This document shows, one piece after another, positions 38,658 through 47,275 of a stretch of 64,000 nucleotides of DNA. A program made the position numbers and the translations under genes. Origin of the DNA: Streptomyces sp. NBC_01264 (GTDB taxonomy: Bacteria; Actinomycetota; Actinomycetes; Streptomycetales; Streptomycetaceae); contig NZ_JAPEOX010000001.1 in assembly GCF_026340675.1 (NCBI RefSeq), positions 1,612,001 to 1,676,000 on the forward strand, in the 5' to 3' direction. Every line of letters starts with the position of its first letter. The stretch's first letter is position 1. The notes beneath the pieces are model-generated. The model saw nothing but the letters and a program-made list of their open reading frames with translations, was not told the origin of the DNA and made no database searches.

Positions 38658-39343
38658 TTGACGGCTCCTTCAGCGATCGGGGAAGCGTTCTTGACGGGAT
38701 AGAAGCCCTCGGGGAAGGCGACCGACCCGGCCGCGGCCGGCAGCGCCGCGACCTTCGTGGGCAGGGCGATCAGCTCCGGCTTTCCGGCGCCCAGGAGGGC
38801 TTGGACCGCGAGGAGCACCGCCCGGTGCTGGGCCTCGACCGGCGCGATCGAGGCGAACAGCGACCGCAGCCGTGCGTCGCGGACCCCGCCGGCGTTCTTC
38901 GTGTAGGTCTGCGCGGCGACGTCCTCCAACGTGATCGCCAACGCCACCACATCGGCCGGCCCCTTGATCCCGGGCAGGGCCTTCTTCACGATCGCCGCGT
39001 ACTTCGCGTTCGGCGCCGTCTGCGCCTTCCCTCCGGCCTGGGTCGCCGCCGCGTTGAACGCCCGCGCGTGTGCGCTGTGCTGGCTGATGGTGGTGGCGAT
39101 GAAGGCGGCCACGGTCTTGTTGCCGTTCTTGATGAACGGCAGGCCGGCGGCCTTGCGGTACACGTCGACGGCAAGGTTCTCCAGCGAGGCCGCGGTCTGC
39201 AGCGCCATGACGTCCTCGCGCGACACCCGGACGTCGACCTCGCCGAGCGCGGAGCCCGTCATACGCATGGCGGTGCTGTTCAGGTCCTGCGACTTCTCGG
39301 TCAGCTGTCCCAACAGCCTGTCATCGATACGGCTTGCGCCCAT
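38654..39343 (-). CDS. ferritin-like domain protein
   Basis: 229 aa. ALQTAASLENLAVDVYRKAA, FIATTISQHSAHARAFNAAA, LAITLEDVAAQTYTKNAGG and ASIAPVEAQHRAVLLAV form the same helix set as the next gene, with conserved Glu and His residues. No signal peptide is visible, so it may stay inside or be exported together with its TAT-bearing partner. ATG at 39343 with AAGGAGA upstream. First gene of the ferritin-like pair. CCCAATC is seen upstream on this strand but without a matching -10. Confidence 0.85.
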   Translation of the reverse strand: MGASRIDDRLLGQLTEKSQDLNSTAMRMTGSALGEVDVRVSREDVMALQTAASLENLAVDVYRKAAGLPFIKNGNKTVAAFIATTISQHSAHARAFNAAATQAGGKAQTAPNAKYAAIVKKALPGIKGPADVVALAITLEDVAAQTYTKNAGGVRDARLRSLFASIAPVEAQHRAVLLAVQALLGAGKPELIALPTKVAALPAAAGSVAFPEGFYPVKNASPIAEGAVK

Positions 39344-39523
39344 CACGCCCCATCTCTCCTTCACATACGGCGCGCACGCACCCACCGCGCTCGCGCATCC
39401 AGCGCAAGTTCGCGACGGGGAGAGGGTCGGACCGGTCAACTCACCCTAAAGAGGTGAAGATTGGGATGATGTGACGGGTTGACGCAACGGCTGGGCACCT
39501 TCGACGGCCAGTGGCCGCAGCGG

Positions 39524-39552
39524 CCAATCCCCGCGGTCGTCCGCTACGAAGT
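39524..39552 (+). promoter_or_regulatory. candidate SigK-type promoter for the CFA synthase gene
   Basis: CCAATC (39524-39529), 17-bp spacer, CGAAGT (39547-39552), 147 bp before the start at 39699. The -10 differs in the last two bases from the fasciclin promoter. Confidence 0.5.
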
Positions 39553-39698
39553 CCGGGTGATGCCGCCGAGTAGGGCGGCGTGCCGAGTGGCGGGCGCCGG
39601 CCGGCTCCGGCGGCCGTCTTCGGTTCCTCGCGCGAGGCCGGGTCCCGTTTCCGGCGCATCGACGTCCGACAGGTTCTCCTCGTGGAAGGGACCATCCT

Positions 39699-41021
39699 AT
39701 GAGGCCCGCAGCCGACCGTCTGGTCGACCTCCTCAGCCACTTCCTCGCCGGACCGCCACCGGTCCGGCTGCGTGCCTGGGACGGCAGCGAGGCCGGCCCC
39801 GCGGACGCGCCCCTGGTCGCCCTGCGCGGCCCCGAAGCCCTGCGCCGCCTGCTGTGGCAGCCGAACGAGCTCGGGATCGCCGAGGCGTACGTCACCGGGG
39901 ACCTCGACGTCCACGGTGACCTGGCCCAAGCCCTGGGCAAGGCCGGCCGGTCGGTTCGCGACCAGGGGATCCGGCGGCCGGGCCCGGCCGCACTGGCCTC
40001 GGCCACCGTGCTCGCCGCCGGACTGGGCGCCGCCGGCCCGCCCCCGCACCGCCCGGACGGTCGCGCCCGGCTGAACGGCCGTCCGCACAGCGCCTCCCGG
40101 GACCGCGCCGCGATCAGCCACCACTACGACCTGTCCAACGCGTTCTACGCCCTGCTGCTCGACACGACGATGGCGTACTCCTGCGCCTACTGGACCCGCC
40201 CCGCGGACGCTTCGTACGGCCTGGCCGAGGCTCAGGCCGACAAACTGGAGCTGATCTGCGGCAAGCTCGGGCTGCGCGCCGGCGACCGGCTCCTGGACGT
40301 CGGCTGCGGCTGGGGCTCCCTCTCCGTCCACGCGGCCCGGGAACACGGGGCGAGGGTCACCGCGGTCACCCTGTCCGAGGCGCAGCGGGAGTTCGTCACC
40401 GCCCGGGCGGCCCGCGAGGGCGTGGCCGATCTGGTGGACGTCCAGCTGCGGCACTGGCGGCACGTCGACGGCGGAGGGTACGACGCTGCCGCCGCGGTGG
40501 AAATGGGCGAGCATGTCGGGGACGCCGAGTACCCGGAGTTCGCCGGGATGCTGCGGGCGGCCCTGCGCCCGGAAGGGAGGCTCCTCATCCAGCAGATGTC
40601 CCGCGGAGCACACGCCCCCGGCGGCGGCCGCTTCATCGAGACGTACATCGCTCCCGATATGCACATGCGCCCCTTGGGCCGCACCGCGGACCTGTTGGAG
40701 GCTGCCGGTCTGGAGGTCCGCTCCGTCGAGTCCCTCCGTGAGCACTACACCCGGACCATCGACACCTGGCGTGCCAACCTCGAAGAACGGTGGGGAGACA
40801 TCGAGGACGTCGTCGGCGAGACCACCGGTCGCATCTGGCGGCTCTACCTGGCCGGGGCGTCCCTCGCCTTCGCCGAACGCCGCATGGGAGTCGACCAGTT
40901 CCTCGCGATCCGGCCCACCCGGGAGGGAACCTCGGGGATGCCCGCCACCTCGTCCGTACCGTCCGTCCCGGCCGCCCGGTACGCGCGCGAGGGCCGGCCG
41001 TCACGGGCAGGCACCCGGTGA
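39699..41021 (+). CDS. cyclopropane-fatty-acyl-phospholipid synthase family methyltransferase
   Basis: 440 aa. An N-terminal domain (about 15-95) with LGIAEAYVTGDLDVHGDLAQ is typical for CFA synthases, then AISHHYDLSNAFYALLLDTT, MAYSCAYW, and the SAM-binding DVGCGWGSLSVHAAREHGAR (about 197-216). The core ends with WRLYLAGASLAFAERRMGVD. It transfers a methylene or methyl group from SAM to lipid acyl chains. M. tuberculosis has a related gene (ufaA1) in its sigK operon, matching this context. Long Ser/Pro-rich tail of uncertain value. Confidence 0.92.
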   Translation: MRPAADRLVDLLSHFLAGPPPVRLRAWDGSEAGPADAPLVALRGPEALRRLLWQPNELGIAEAYVTGDLDVHGDLAQALGKAGRSVRDQGIRRPGPAALASATVLAAGLGAAGPPPHRPDGRARLNGRPHSASRDRAAISHHYDLSNAFYALLLDTTMAYSCAYWTRPADASYGLAEAQADKLELICGKLGLRAGDRLLDVGCGWGSLSVHAAREHGARVTAVTLSEAQREFVTARAAREGVADLVDVQLRHWRHVDGGGYDAAAAVEMGEHVGDAEYPEFAGMLRAALRPEGRLLIQQMSRGAHAPGGGRFIETYIAPDMHMRPLGRTADLLEAAGLEVRSVESLREHYTRTIDTWRANLEERWGDIEDVVGETTGRIWRLYLAGASLAFAERRMGVDQFLAIRPTREGTSGMPATSSVPSVPAARYAREGRPSRAGTR

Positions 41022-41734
41022 AACACCTGCGCGACACCGCGGCGGAACCGGTCCCGGCCCTGGCGCCGGTCTTCCGCCACCGTCTGCCGCGCGAGGCCGC
41101 CGCAGCCGTACTCCTGCTCCACGGCGGACGCGCGAACGGGCTGCGACCGCCACCCCGCGCGAACCTGCCCGCGTTGCGGATGCGGCCCTTCGCCGGTGCG
41201 CTGCTCCGGGAGACGTTCGATGACGACGTCCTCGTCGCCCATGTCCGCTACCGGTACCGCGGCTGGAACGGAGAGCACGCGCATCCCGTAGCCGATGCCC
41301 GGCGGGCCCTGGCCGAACTCCGTGCCCTGACGGGCCCGGTTCCCGTCATCCTCGTCGGCCACTCCATGGGCGGCCGCGCCGCGCTGCGTGCGGCGGCAGA
41401 CCCGCAGGTCAAGGGGGTAGTCGCCCTCGCACCCTGGTGGCCCGCCGCAGAACCCACCGGCCACCTGCACGGCCGTACCGTCATCGCCCTTCACGACGAG
41501 GCCGACCGAGTCACCAGCGCGGCGGACACCTGGGCCTGTCTCACACGTGCCCGGAGCGCGGGGGCACTGGTCCAGGGGATCCGCATGCCCCACGGCGGCC
41601 ATTCGATGATCCGCGACGCCCGCCGGTGGCACCGCGTCATGGCGGAGGCCGTCGGCGCGATCCTCGGAAACGGCCTGCCCATCGCGCAGAGTGCGGGCGG
41701 GCCCGAGCGGGTGATCTTGGATGCAGGCCCGTAA
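41018..41734 (+). CDS. alpha/beta hydrolase
   Basis: 238 aa. AAAVLLLHGGRANGL (oxyanion region), the nucleophile elbow VILVGHSMGGRAALR (GHSMG), an acidic residue in VIALHDEADRVTSA, and the catalytic His in MPHGGHSMIR. The GTG start at 41018 overlaps the stop of the CFA gene (GTGA), so the two are translated together and the substrate may be a lipid (inference). Confidence 0.88.
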   Translation: MKHLRDTAAEPVPALAPVFRHRLPREAAAAVLLLHGGRANGLRPPPRANLPALRMRPFAGALLRETFDDDVLVAHVRYRYRGWNGEHAHPVADARRALAELRALTGPVPVILVGHSMGGRAALRAAADPQVKGVVALAPWWPAAEPTGHLHGRTVIALHDEADRVTSAADTWACLTRARSAGALVQGIRMPHGGHSMIRDARRWHRVMAEAVGAILGNGLPIAQSAGGPERVILDAGP

Positions 41735-41770
41735 AGGGGATACGGGCGGACCGTGCCGCTCCCCGCGAAA

Positions 41771-41800
41771 GCGGGGCCCGCACCTGGGTACGGGCCCCGC
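41771..41800. terminator. bidirectional terminator hairpin
   Basis: Perfect arms GCGGGGCCCG and CGGGCCCCGC with a 10-nt loop, between the converging hydrolase and SH3b genes. Confidence 0.85.
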
Positions 41801-41873
41801 TCCACAGCTCCGGGAGGCCGGGAGGCCGGGAGGAGTCACGACAGCAGCAGACGGTCCCGGCCCGCGGGTCCGG

Positions 41874-42191
41874 TCAGCAGTAGCGCACCCATTCGTGCGC
41901 GTGGACGTAGCGGGCGTCGACCCAGCCGGACTTGTCGGCGAGGTGGTACCAGCCGCCCTGCTGGCAGGCCAGCTTGACGTGGCTTCCCGGGGACAGGCTC
42001 CACACCACGTGGGAGTGGGTCCACGGGTGCTGGCGGACGTTGAGCTCCATCCGGGAGGTCACGGTCCCCGACACCCCGTGATCATGGTGGTGGGACTGAG
42101 GGGCGGCTCCCGCCGCACCCACGCCCGCCACACCGAAAGCAGCGGCCAGGACTACGGCGGCGAGGCCGCGCCCGATCATTCGTCCGGTCAT
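41874..42191 (-). CDS. secreted SH3b-domain protein
   Basis: 105 aa. Signal peptide MTGRMIGRGLAAVVLAAAFG then VAGVGAAGA-AP. His-rich linker QSHHHDHG. The SH3b core is TSRMELNVRQHPWTHSHVVW, VKLACQQGGWYHLADKSGWV then DARYVHAHEWVRYC, with two cysteines likely forming a disulphide. Probably binds cell-wall peptides. A candidate SigK promoter lies 95-123 bp upstream. Confidence 0.87.
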   Translation of the reverse strand: MTGRMIGRGLAAVVLAAAFGVAGVGAAGAAPQSHHHDHGVSGTVTSRMELNVRQHPWTHSHVVWSLSPGSHVKLACQQGGWYHLADKSGWVDARYVHAHEWVRYC

Positions 42192-42285
42192 CGCAACACT
42201 TCCCTTCCTGCCCCCGCACCTCTGCGCCCCAGGGTCGGATGGGACCCGACGCCGTGAGCAGCGGATGCTCACGCCTCCACCCGTT

Positions 42286-42314
42286 GATTCGTCGGCACGA
42301 ACACTCCGGATTGG
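42286..42314 (-). promoter_or_regulatory. candidate SigK-type promoter for the SH3b gene
   Basis: On the minus strand CCAATC (42309-42314), 17-bp spacer, CGAATC (42286-42291). Exact match to the two hexamers and spacing in front of fasciclin gene 1. Confidence 0.65.
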
Positions 42315-42363
42315 TGTGCATCATCCCAATGCGGGCGGCGGGGTGGTGGGCGTGGGCGACCCC

Positions 42364-44043
42364 TCACAGACCGGTGACGGCTCGGGCGGTGAGGCCGATC
42401 CCGACGATCAGGACGAGCGCGGAGGTGGTGGCAGGTCCGATGCGCCGGAGCCCTGTCAGCCAGGTGGAGGCCTTCCCGGAGGCGTGGGCGGCCATGCGGT
42501 CGCCCAGCCGTACGAGGAGGAGGCCGGCGAGGGTGAGGGTGGCGGCCATGCCGAGGCCGTAGCCGATGACGAGGAGAATTCCGAAGGCCGTACGGCCGAG
42601 GGCGACGGCGCCCAGGAGCACGACGAGCGCCGAGGGGCTGGGGACGAGGCCGCCGGCGATGCCGACTCCGATCAGGACCCGGCGCCGTCGCCCGGCCGGC
42701 TCCTGGTCGTGGTCGTGGTCGTGACGGTGGTGGCCCGTGTCGTCGTGGTGATGGTGGTGGTGACGGCCGGACGGCGGTGCCGTTCTGGTCAGGACGGTGG
42801 TGTCGGCCGCCGTGGCCTCGGGTGCCCGGCGTGAGGGCGGCAGCGTGGGCGCCGGCTCGTCCGTCTGGCCGTGGCCCTGATCGTGACGGTGGCCGGCATG
42901 CACGTGGGCGTGGGTGTGGCCGCCGTGGTGGTGTCCGTGGCCGTGCTGCCGGCCGCGGCCGCGCAGGGCGGATTGCAGGAGGCGCAGGCCGATGGCGGTG
43001 ACGAGGAGGCCGCTGGCCAGGCCGAGCCAGGCCAGGACGGTTTCCCCGGCGAGGTGGGTGGCGAGCGGGAGGACGAGGCCGAGCGTGAGGACGCCGGCTG
43101 TGTGGGTGAGGGTGACGGTGGCGCCGACGGTGACGGCGTCGCGCGGGGTGCCACGGCGGCCGGCCAGGTAGGCGGCCATGATCGTCTTGCCGTGGCCGGG
43201 CAACGCGGCGTGCGAGGCCCCGAGGACCACGGCGAGGAGCAGGGCGAGGAGGCCGACCGGCACGGTCAGTTCGCGGCTGCCGACGAGGCTGTCGAAGAGG
43301 GCCGCGACCTTGTCGAGTACGGCCGTGACGGGTCCCGCACCGGGCAGGCCGGGCGGCACGATCCGGGCTGCGGGCCCCTCCCCCGGGGCTGTCCGCAGTT
43401 CGGCACTGCGCTGGTCGAGCGGGGCGGCGAGCGGGTCCTGCGGGTAGTGGCGCAGCCCGCCGGTGGACGAGACGGCCGGGACGGTGGAGCCCGTGACAGT
43501 GAGGCCTTCGCCGCTGGCGGTGATCTCGCGCCAGCCGATGCGCCGGGTGTCGTAGTGGGTGACGGCCCGGACGGTGGACGGCGGGACGAGGTCCGCGTCG
43601 GCCTGGATCCGGCAGGTCAGCCGGCTCGTCTCGAGCCCGGCCTCGCCCGGATGGAAGGCCAGCGTGGCGGCGCGCCGGTTCCATTGGACTCTCATGCCGC
43701 CCGCGTCGGCGGCCAGTTGCCCGGCCAGGGTGGCACATGCCCGGTCCGCGTACCCGCCCCGTTCGACGGCCGTGATGATCCCGTCGCGGTCCCGGTCGAT
43801 GAGCGGACGCTCCTGTGCGGCGGCGATCTCGGCGCGGTCGACCACGATCTCGGCCTCGACCGCATGGGGGCGCAGGGTGAGGTGGGTGGCGTAGTTGACG
43901 GTGAAGTTGCCCAAGGGATGCGCGGCGGCCGGGTGCGCGGCGGCGATCAACGCGAGCGGGGTGAACAGCGCGGCCGCGAGCGGGGTCAGCCGTACGGCCG
44001 CGAGCGGTGCGGCGGTCGGGCGCCGACGGTTGCGAGGGGTCAT
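42364..44043 (-). CDS. NicO/RcnA-type nickel-cobalt exporter with extracytoplasmic N-domain
   Basis: 559 aa. Signal-like segment, then an extracytoplasmic domain (about 40-225) starting HPLGNFTVNYATHLTLRPHA with an EF-hand-like DRDRDGIITAVE. The membrane part has GASHAALPGHGKTIMAAYLA (HxxxPGHGKT metal-transport motif) and later GGLVPSPSALVVLLGAVALG. Between helices is a long His-rich loop (two runs, including HHHHHHDDTGHHRHDHDHD). It probably exports Ni2+/Co2+ or related ions. Start ATG overlaps the upstream TPR gene stop (ATGA). Confidence 0.9.
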   Translation of the reverse strand: MTPRNRRRPTAAPLAAVRLTPLAAALFTPLALIAAAHPAAAHPLGNFTVNYATHLTLRPHAVEAEIVVDRAEIAAAQERPLIDRDRDGIITAVERGGYADRACATLAGQLAADAGGMRVQWNRRAATLAFHPGEAGLETSRLTCRIQADADLVPPSTVRAVTHYDTRRIGWREITASGEGLTVTGSTVPAVSSTGGLRHYPQDPLAAPLDQRSAELRTAPGEGPAARIVPPGLPGAGPVTAVLDKVAALFDSLVGSRELTVPVGLLALLLAVVLGASHAALPGHGKTIMAAYLAGRRGTPRDAVTVGATVTLTHTAGVLTLGLVLPLATHLAGETVLAWLGLASGLLVTAIGLRLLQSALRGRGRQHGHGHHHGGHTHAHVHAGHRHDQGHGQTDEPAPTLPPSRRAPEATAADTTVLTRTAPPSGRHHHHHHDDTGHHRHDHDHDQEPAGRRRRVLIGVGIAGGLVPSPSALVVLLGAVALGRTAFGILLVIGYGLGMAATLTLAGLLLVRLGDRMAAHASGKASTWLTGLRRIGPATTSALVLIVGIGLTARAVTGL

Positions 44044-45383
44044 GGGGTGCCGTCGATTCGCCGGATCGCTGCGCGCGCCGCGGGGGCGTGCAGCGGGTGG
44101 AAGGAGGGGTCGATGGCCAGTGCCTGCTCGAGGTCGTGCAGCGCGGCCGTGGTGTCGCCGAGGGCCTGGTGGATGGCCCCGCGGTGGTAGCGGAAGAGCG
44201 CGCTGCGCGTCCCCAGCGTGAGAGCCCGCTCCGCTTCGGCGAGGGCCTCCTCGTCGCGGCCGGCGCGGTGCAGGGCCCAGGCGTAGGCGTCGTGGACCGC
44301 GATGAACGGCCGCTCCCGTACGGCCGCTTCGGCCATGGTCACCGCTTGCCGGGGGTCGCCGTGGTCGGCCTCGAAGAGGATCGCGTCGACGTCGGCGGGT
44401 GCGCCGGTCGCGCGGCGGAGCGTCTCCTGGGCGCGCAGGACCGCGTACTGGGCTTCGGCCTGCTCCCGGTTGCCGTGGGACTGCTGGAGTTCGCCGAGTC
44501 CGAGCAGGTACTGCGGCAGGGGGGCCGCGGCGATGGCGGCGGTGTAGTCGGCGACCGCCTGTCCGGTCTCACCCTGGGCTGCGCGGGCTTTGGCCCGGGC
44601 CTCCAGGAGGCCCGCATCGCGGGGGGTGATGGCCAGTCCGGCCTGCGCCTGGCGTTCCGCGGCCGCCGCATCACCGCTCTCCAGGGCGAGGGAGGACAGG
44701 TGCGTGTGGGCGAAGGCGCGTTCGCCCGGGGTGCCGGCCGCCCGCAGTGCGCGTGCCATCAGGGTCTTGGCCCGGGCGGTTTCTCCGCGGAGTTCGAAAA
44801 CGTAGGAGGCCCGGGCGAGGGAGGCGCTGTCGGGGCGGAGGTCGGCCATCTTCTGGACGGCGTTCTCCGCTTCCTCGTACTGGCCGAGCTGGGTGTGGGC
44901 GTCGGCGAGGACCCCGTAGGAGGCGGGGGTGGCCGGGCTGGTGGCGACAGCCTTGCGGGCCCAGGTCAGTGCGTCCCGGAATCGGTGGCGGGCCGCGGCG
45001 AGGGCGCCCATCCCGATCTCGGCGTGGAGGTTCTCGGCCGGCTGGAGGGCGAGCGAGCGGCGCAGGGCGCCTTCCGCCTGCGCGTAGGTGCTCTGGTCGG
45101 CGGTGGTGCGGGCCTGCTGGACCAGGGCCAGGCCGAGGTCCGCCCAGCTGACGGGATCTTTCGGCAGGCGTTTCACGCGTGCGCGCAGTCCCTCGATGCC
45201 GCGCGTTTGTGCGGAGGTGGCCGACGCCGTGGTGGAGCTCTCCCGTGGGCCCGGACCGTTCGGGGAGAGGGCTACGGCGCCGACGGTGAACATGACCGCG
45301 CCCAGGGCGACGGCGATCGCGGTGTTGCGCAGGTGTCTGCGGTGCCGGATCGCGGGGGCGGGGTTCTCTTCGGGCCGGTGCAC
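44040..45383 (-). CDS. membrane-anchored TPR protein
   Basis: 447 aa. One N-terminal helix (NTAIAVALGAVMFTVGAVAL, about 20-39), then around eight or more TPR units, for example SYGVLADAHTQLGQYEEAEN, and near the C-terminus FRYHRGAIHQALGDTTAALH. Extracytoplasmic scaffold. The gene pair with the NicO exporter (4-bp overlap) is common in Streptomyces next to DUF4331 genes (from memory), which also holds here. Confidence 0.85.
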   Translation of the reverse strand: MHRPEENPAPAIRHRRHLRNTAIAVALGAVMFTVGAVALSPNGPGPRESSTTASATSAQTRGIEGLRARVKRLPKDPVSWADLGLALVQQARTTADQSTYAQAEGALRRSLALQPAENLHAEIGMGALAAARHRFRDALTWARKAVATSPATPASYGVLADAHTQLGQYEEAENAVQKMADLRPDSASLARASYVFELRGETARAKTLMARALRAAGTPGERAFAHTHLSSLALESGDAAAAERQAQAGLAITPRDAGLLEARAKARAAQGETGQAVADYTAAIAAAPLPQYLLGLGELQQSHGNREQAEAQYAVLRAQETLRRATGAPADVDAILFEADHGDPRQAVTMAEAAVRERPFIAVHDAYAWALHRAGRDEEALAEAERALTLGTRSALFRYHRGAIHQALGDTTAALHDLEQALAIDPSFHPLHAPAARAAIRRIDGTP

Positions 45384-45430
45384 GGGGTCCTCCCCGGTGA
45401 AGGTGAGAAGTGACGGGTGACGGGTGGGGG

Positions 45431-45473
45431 CTCCGGGCGGGAAAGGAGGACCGGCCTCAGGTCCCGCCCGGAG
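45431..45473 (-). terminator. terminator after the DUF4331 gene
   Basis: Arms CTCCGGGCGGGA and TCCCGCCCGGAG with a 19-nt loop, located just past the leftward DUF4331 stop and before the TPR gene. Confidence 0.75.
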
Positions 45474-45536
45474 TGTGTCGAGTCAGCCGGAGTGTGGTGG
45501 GTCAGTGCGGTTCCGCCGAGGGCTGCGGCGTTCCAT

Positions 45537-47000
45537 CTACCGCTTCTCGGGTGCGTTCGGGCCGCTGTTGACGGACTTGGTGTGCGGGAGCGCCAGGTAC
45601 GGGAACGAGGTGCCGAAGGGGACCTCGTTGGTGTCGACCTGGTCGCCTCCGGCGAGGGCCGGGACGAGCCGGCCGGTCTGGGCGGCGCCTTCGACGGCCT
45701 GGAGGGAGATGTCGATGACGTCGTCGGTCAGGCGGCGGCCGTTGGGGAAGCCGGCCAGGTCGCCGGCGAGGACGCCGTACCGGTTGGGACTGGTGGTGGG
45801 CGGCACGGCCATGTTCAGGCGCAGTTCCTCCGCGGGCACGATCTTCTTGAGGTTCGCGTCCTTGTTCAGGCGGTGCGCGTTGAGGTCGGCCTGGATGGGC
45901 CCGCACGCCTTGCAGATGCCCGTCAGGTAGATCTCGAACAGGTCCCTGCGCGGGGCGGCCGGGGCGGGGATGCCGTAGACCTGCTGGATGAGCTTGGGCA
46001 GGATCGGGTCCAGGACCTTGTCCACGACGGGCTGGACGGTGCGGTCCTGGTCCGGGTTGAGGGTGTTGAAGGCGTCCTTGTACTTGAGCGGGACGACGAC
46101 CTCGTTGACCAGGGGGTTGCCCAGGCGCGAGACCTGCTTCCACTTGTCGCCGTGCTTGTCGCGGGAGTCGGACACCTGCACGCCCTGGCGGTCGGTGGTC
46201 GACCACACGCCGATGACCGGGTTGCGGCCGGGGTTGCCCTTCAGCGCCAGCGCCTTCTTGGGGATCTGCAGGGCGACGGAGTTGACGTTGTAGCCCGCGA
46301 GGGTGTCCTGGCCGCGCTCGGACAGGTTTCCGCCGTAGAGGAGGTCGAACACGCGCAGGTCCGCGAAGAACGGGTCCTCGGCCTGGCCCGCGAAGGTCTG
46401 CCCGCCGCCGGGGACGTTGCGGACGGCCTGGTTGCGCAGGGCGGCGTAGTCGGGCATCGACGCCGGGCCCACGCGGGAGGGAGCGGCGGGCACGCCGGAC
46501 AGGAGCACGGTGGACTTGCCGCCGGTGGTGACGACGAGGTCGTAGACCTGCCGGAAGTTCAGGTCCGGGTCGTTCAGCGAGGTGACCTGACCGGTGTTGT
46601 ACAGGAACTGGTTGGCGTCGTCGCGGTAGCTGCTGCGGAACCGCCAGGTGTAGGTGATGTCGGAGTCGCCGTCACCGTTGTTGTCGATCTTGATGTTGTA
46701 GCGGAGGTCGTCGCCGAACGCGTAGAAGTTCGGGCCGCCGTTCGGTTCTTCGAACGGGATCCAGTTCGCGAGGAGCGTGACCGAGTCGGGGCGGTCGAGG
46801 CTGGTGTACGCGTACACGTCGGTGTTGTCCGCCCGAGGGTCGCCCGCGATCAGCGGCGCCTCACGGTGGCTGGACGCCGAACTGACCCCGGGGGCCAGAG
46901 TGAAGGCGGCGAGGCCGGTCGCCAGCGCGCCGGCGCCCAGGACAAGCAGGGACTGGTTGAGCACACGACGCGAACGAGGCCGTGCGGAGTTGGACTTCAA
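45537..47000 (-). CDS. secreted DUF4331 protein
   Basis: 487 aa. TTG start at 47000 chosen: GAGAGGAACAGCT lies before it, and the reading begins KSNSARPRSRRVLNQSLLV, a normal signal peptide; the longer frame upstream is non-coding-like. Mature start SSHREAPLIAGDPRADNTDV is the DUF4331 hallmark, with VYAYTSLDRPDSVTLLANWI, NGGPNFYAFGDDLRYNIKID and a paired DNNGDGDSD acidic site. Two Cys in GICKACG. Function unknown; exported, in the SigK neighbourhood. Confidence 0.92.
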   Translation of the reverse strand: MKSNSARPRSRRVLNQSLLVLGAGALATGLAAFTLAPGVSSASSHREAPLIAGDPRADNTDVYAYTSLDRPDSVTLLANWIPFEEPNGGPNFYAFGDDLRYNIKIDNNGDGDSDITYTWRFRSSYRDDANQFLYNTGQVTSLNDPDLNFRQVYDLVVTTGGKSTVLLSGVPAAPSRVGPASMPDYAALRNQAVRNVPGGGQTFAGQAEDPFFADLRVFDLLYGGNLSERGQDTLAGYNVNSVALQIPKKALALKGNPGRNPVIGVWSTTDRQGVQVSDSRDKHGDKWKQVSRLGNPLVNEVVVPLKYKDAFNTLNPDQDRTVQPVVDKVLDPILPKLIQQVYGIPAPAAPRRDLFEIYLTGICKACGPIQADLNAHRLNKDANLKKIVPAEELRLNMAVPPTTSPNRYGVLAGDLAGFPNGRRLTDDVIDISLQAVEGAAQTGRLVPALAGGDQVDTNEVPFGTSFPYLALPHTKSVNSGPNAPEKR

Positions 47001-47275
47001 AGCTGTTCCTCTCGACTGCGGACCCCCGGCCCACCGCACACACCGGCACGGCGGTTGAAGGGCCATACAGGTGGGGTGACCACTCGGTCGGACCACGCGC
47101 CCATGAGCCATCAGCAGCGGCGATAGGGCCCACCGACCCCGCGCCGCACCTTTGCGCTCAGACCCGCGCGCCCCTACTTCGCCGGGGAAGCTCAGACGGC
47201 TTGGCCCGAGCCAGCCTGTTCCCCCGAAGGGGTGGGCACTTCCCTGCATCCGGCCGAACGGTGCCACGCCGTCGG

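Noticed and set aside
39440..39475. CCCAATC upstream of the ferritin-like gene as a SigK promoter
   Set aside because: No CGAAT-type hexamer 17 bp downstream on that strand.
42690..42970. Repeated GTG/CAC-rich sequence that could look like a repeat array
   Set aside because: It encodes the His-rich loops of the NicO exporter; no constant repeat and spacer structure, so not CRISPR.
45417..47126. Rightward ORF of 569 codons opposite the DUF4331 gene
   Set aside because: Shadow of DUF4331; composition is V/G/R-rich and no domain is visible.
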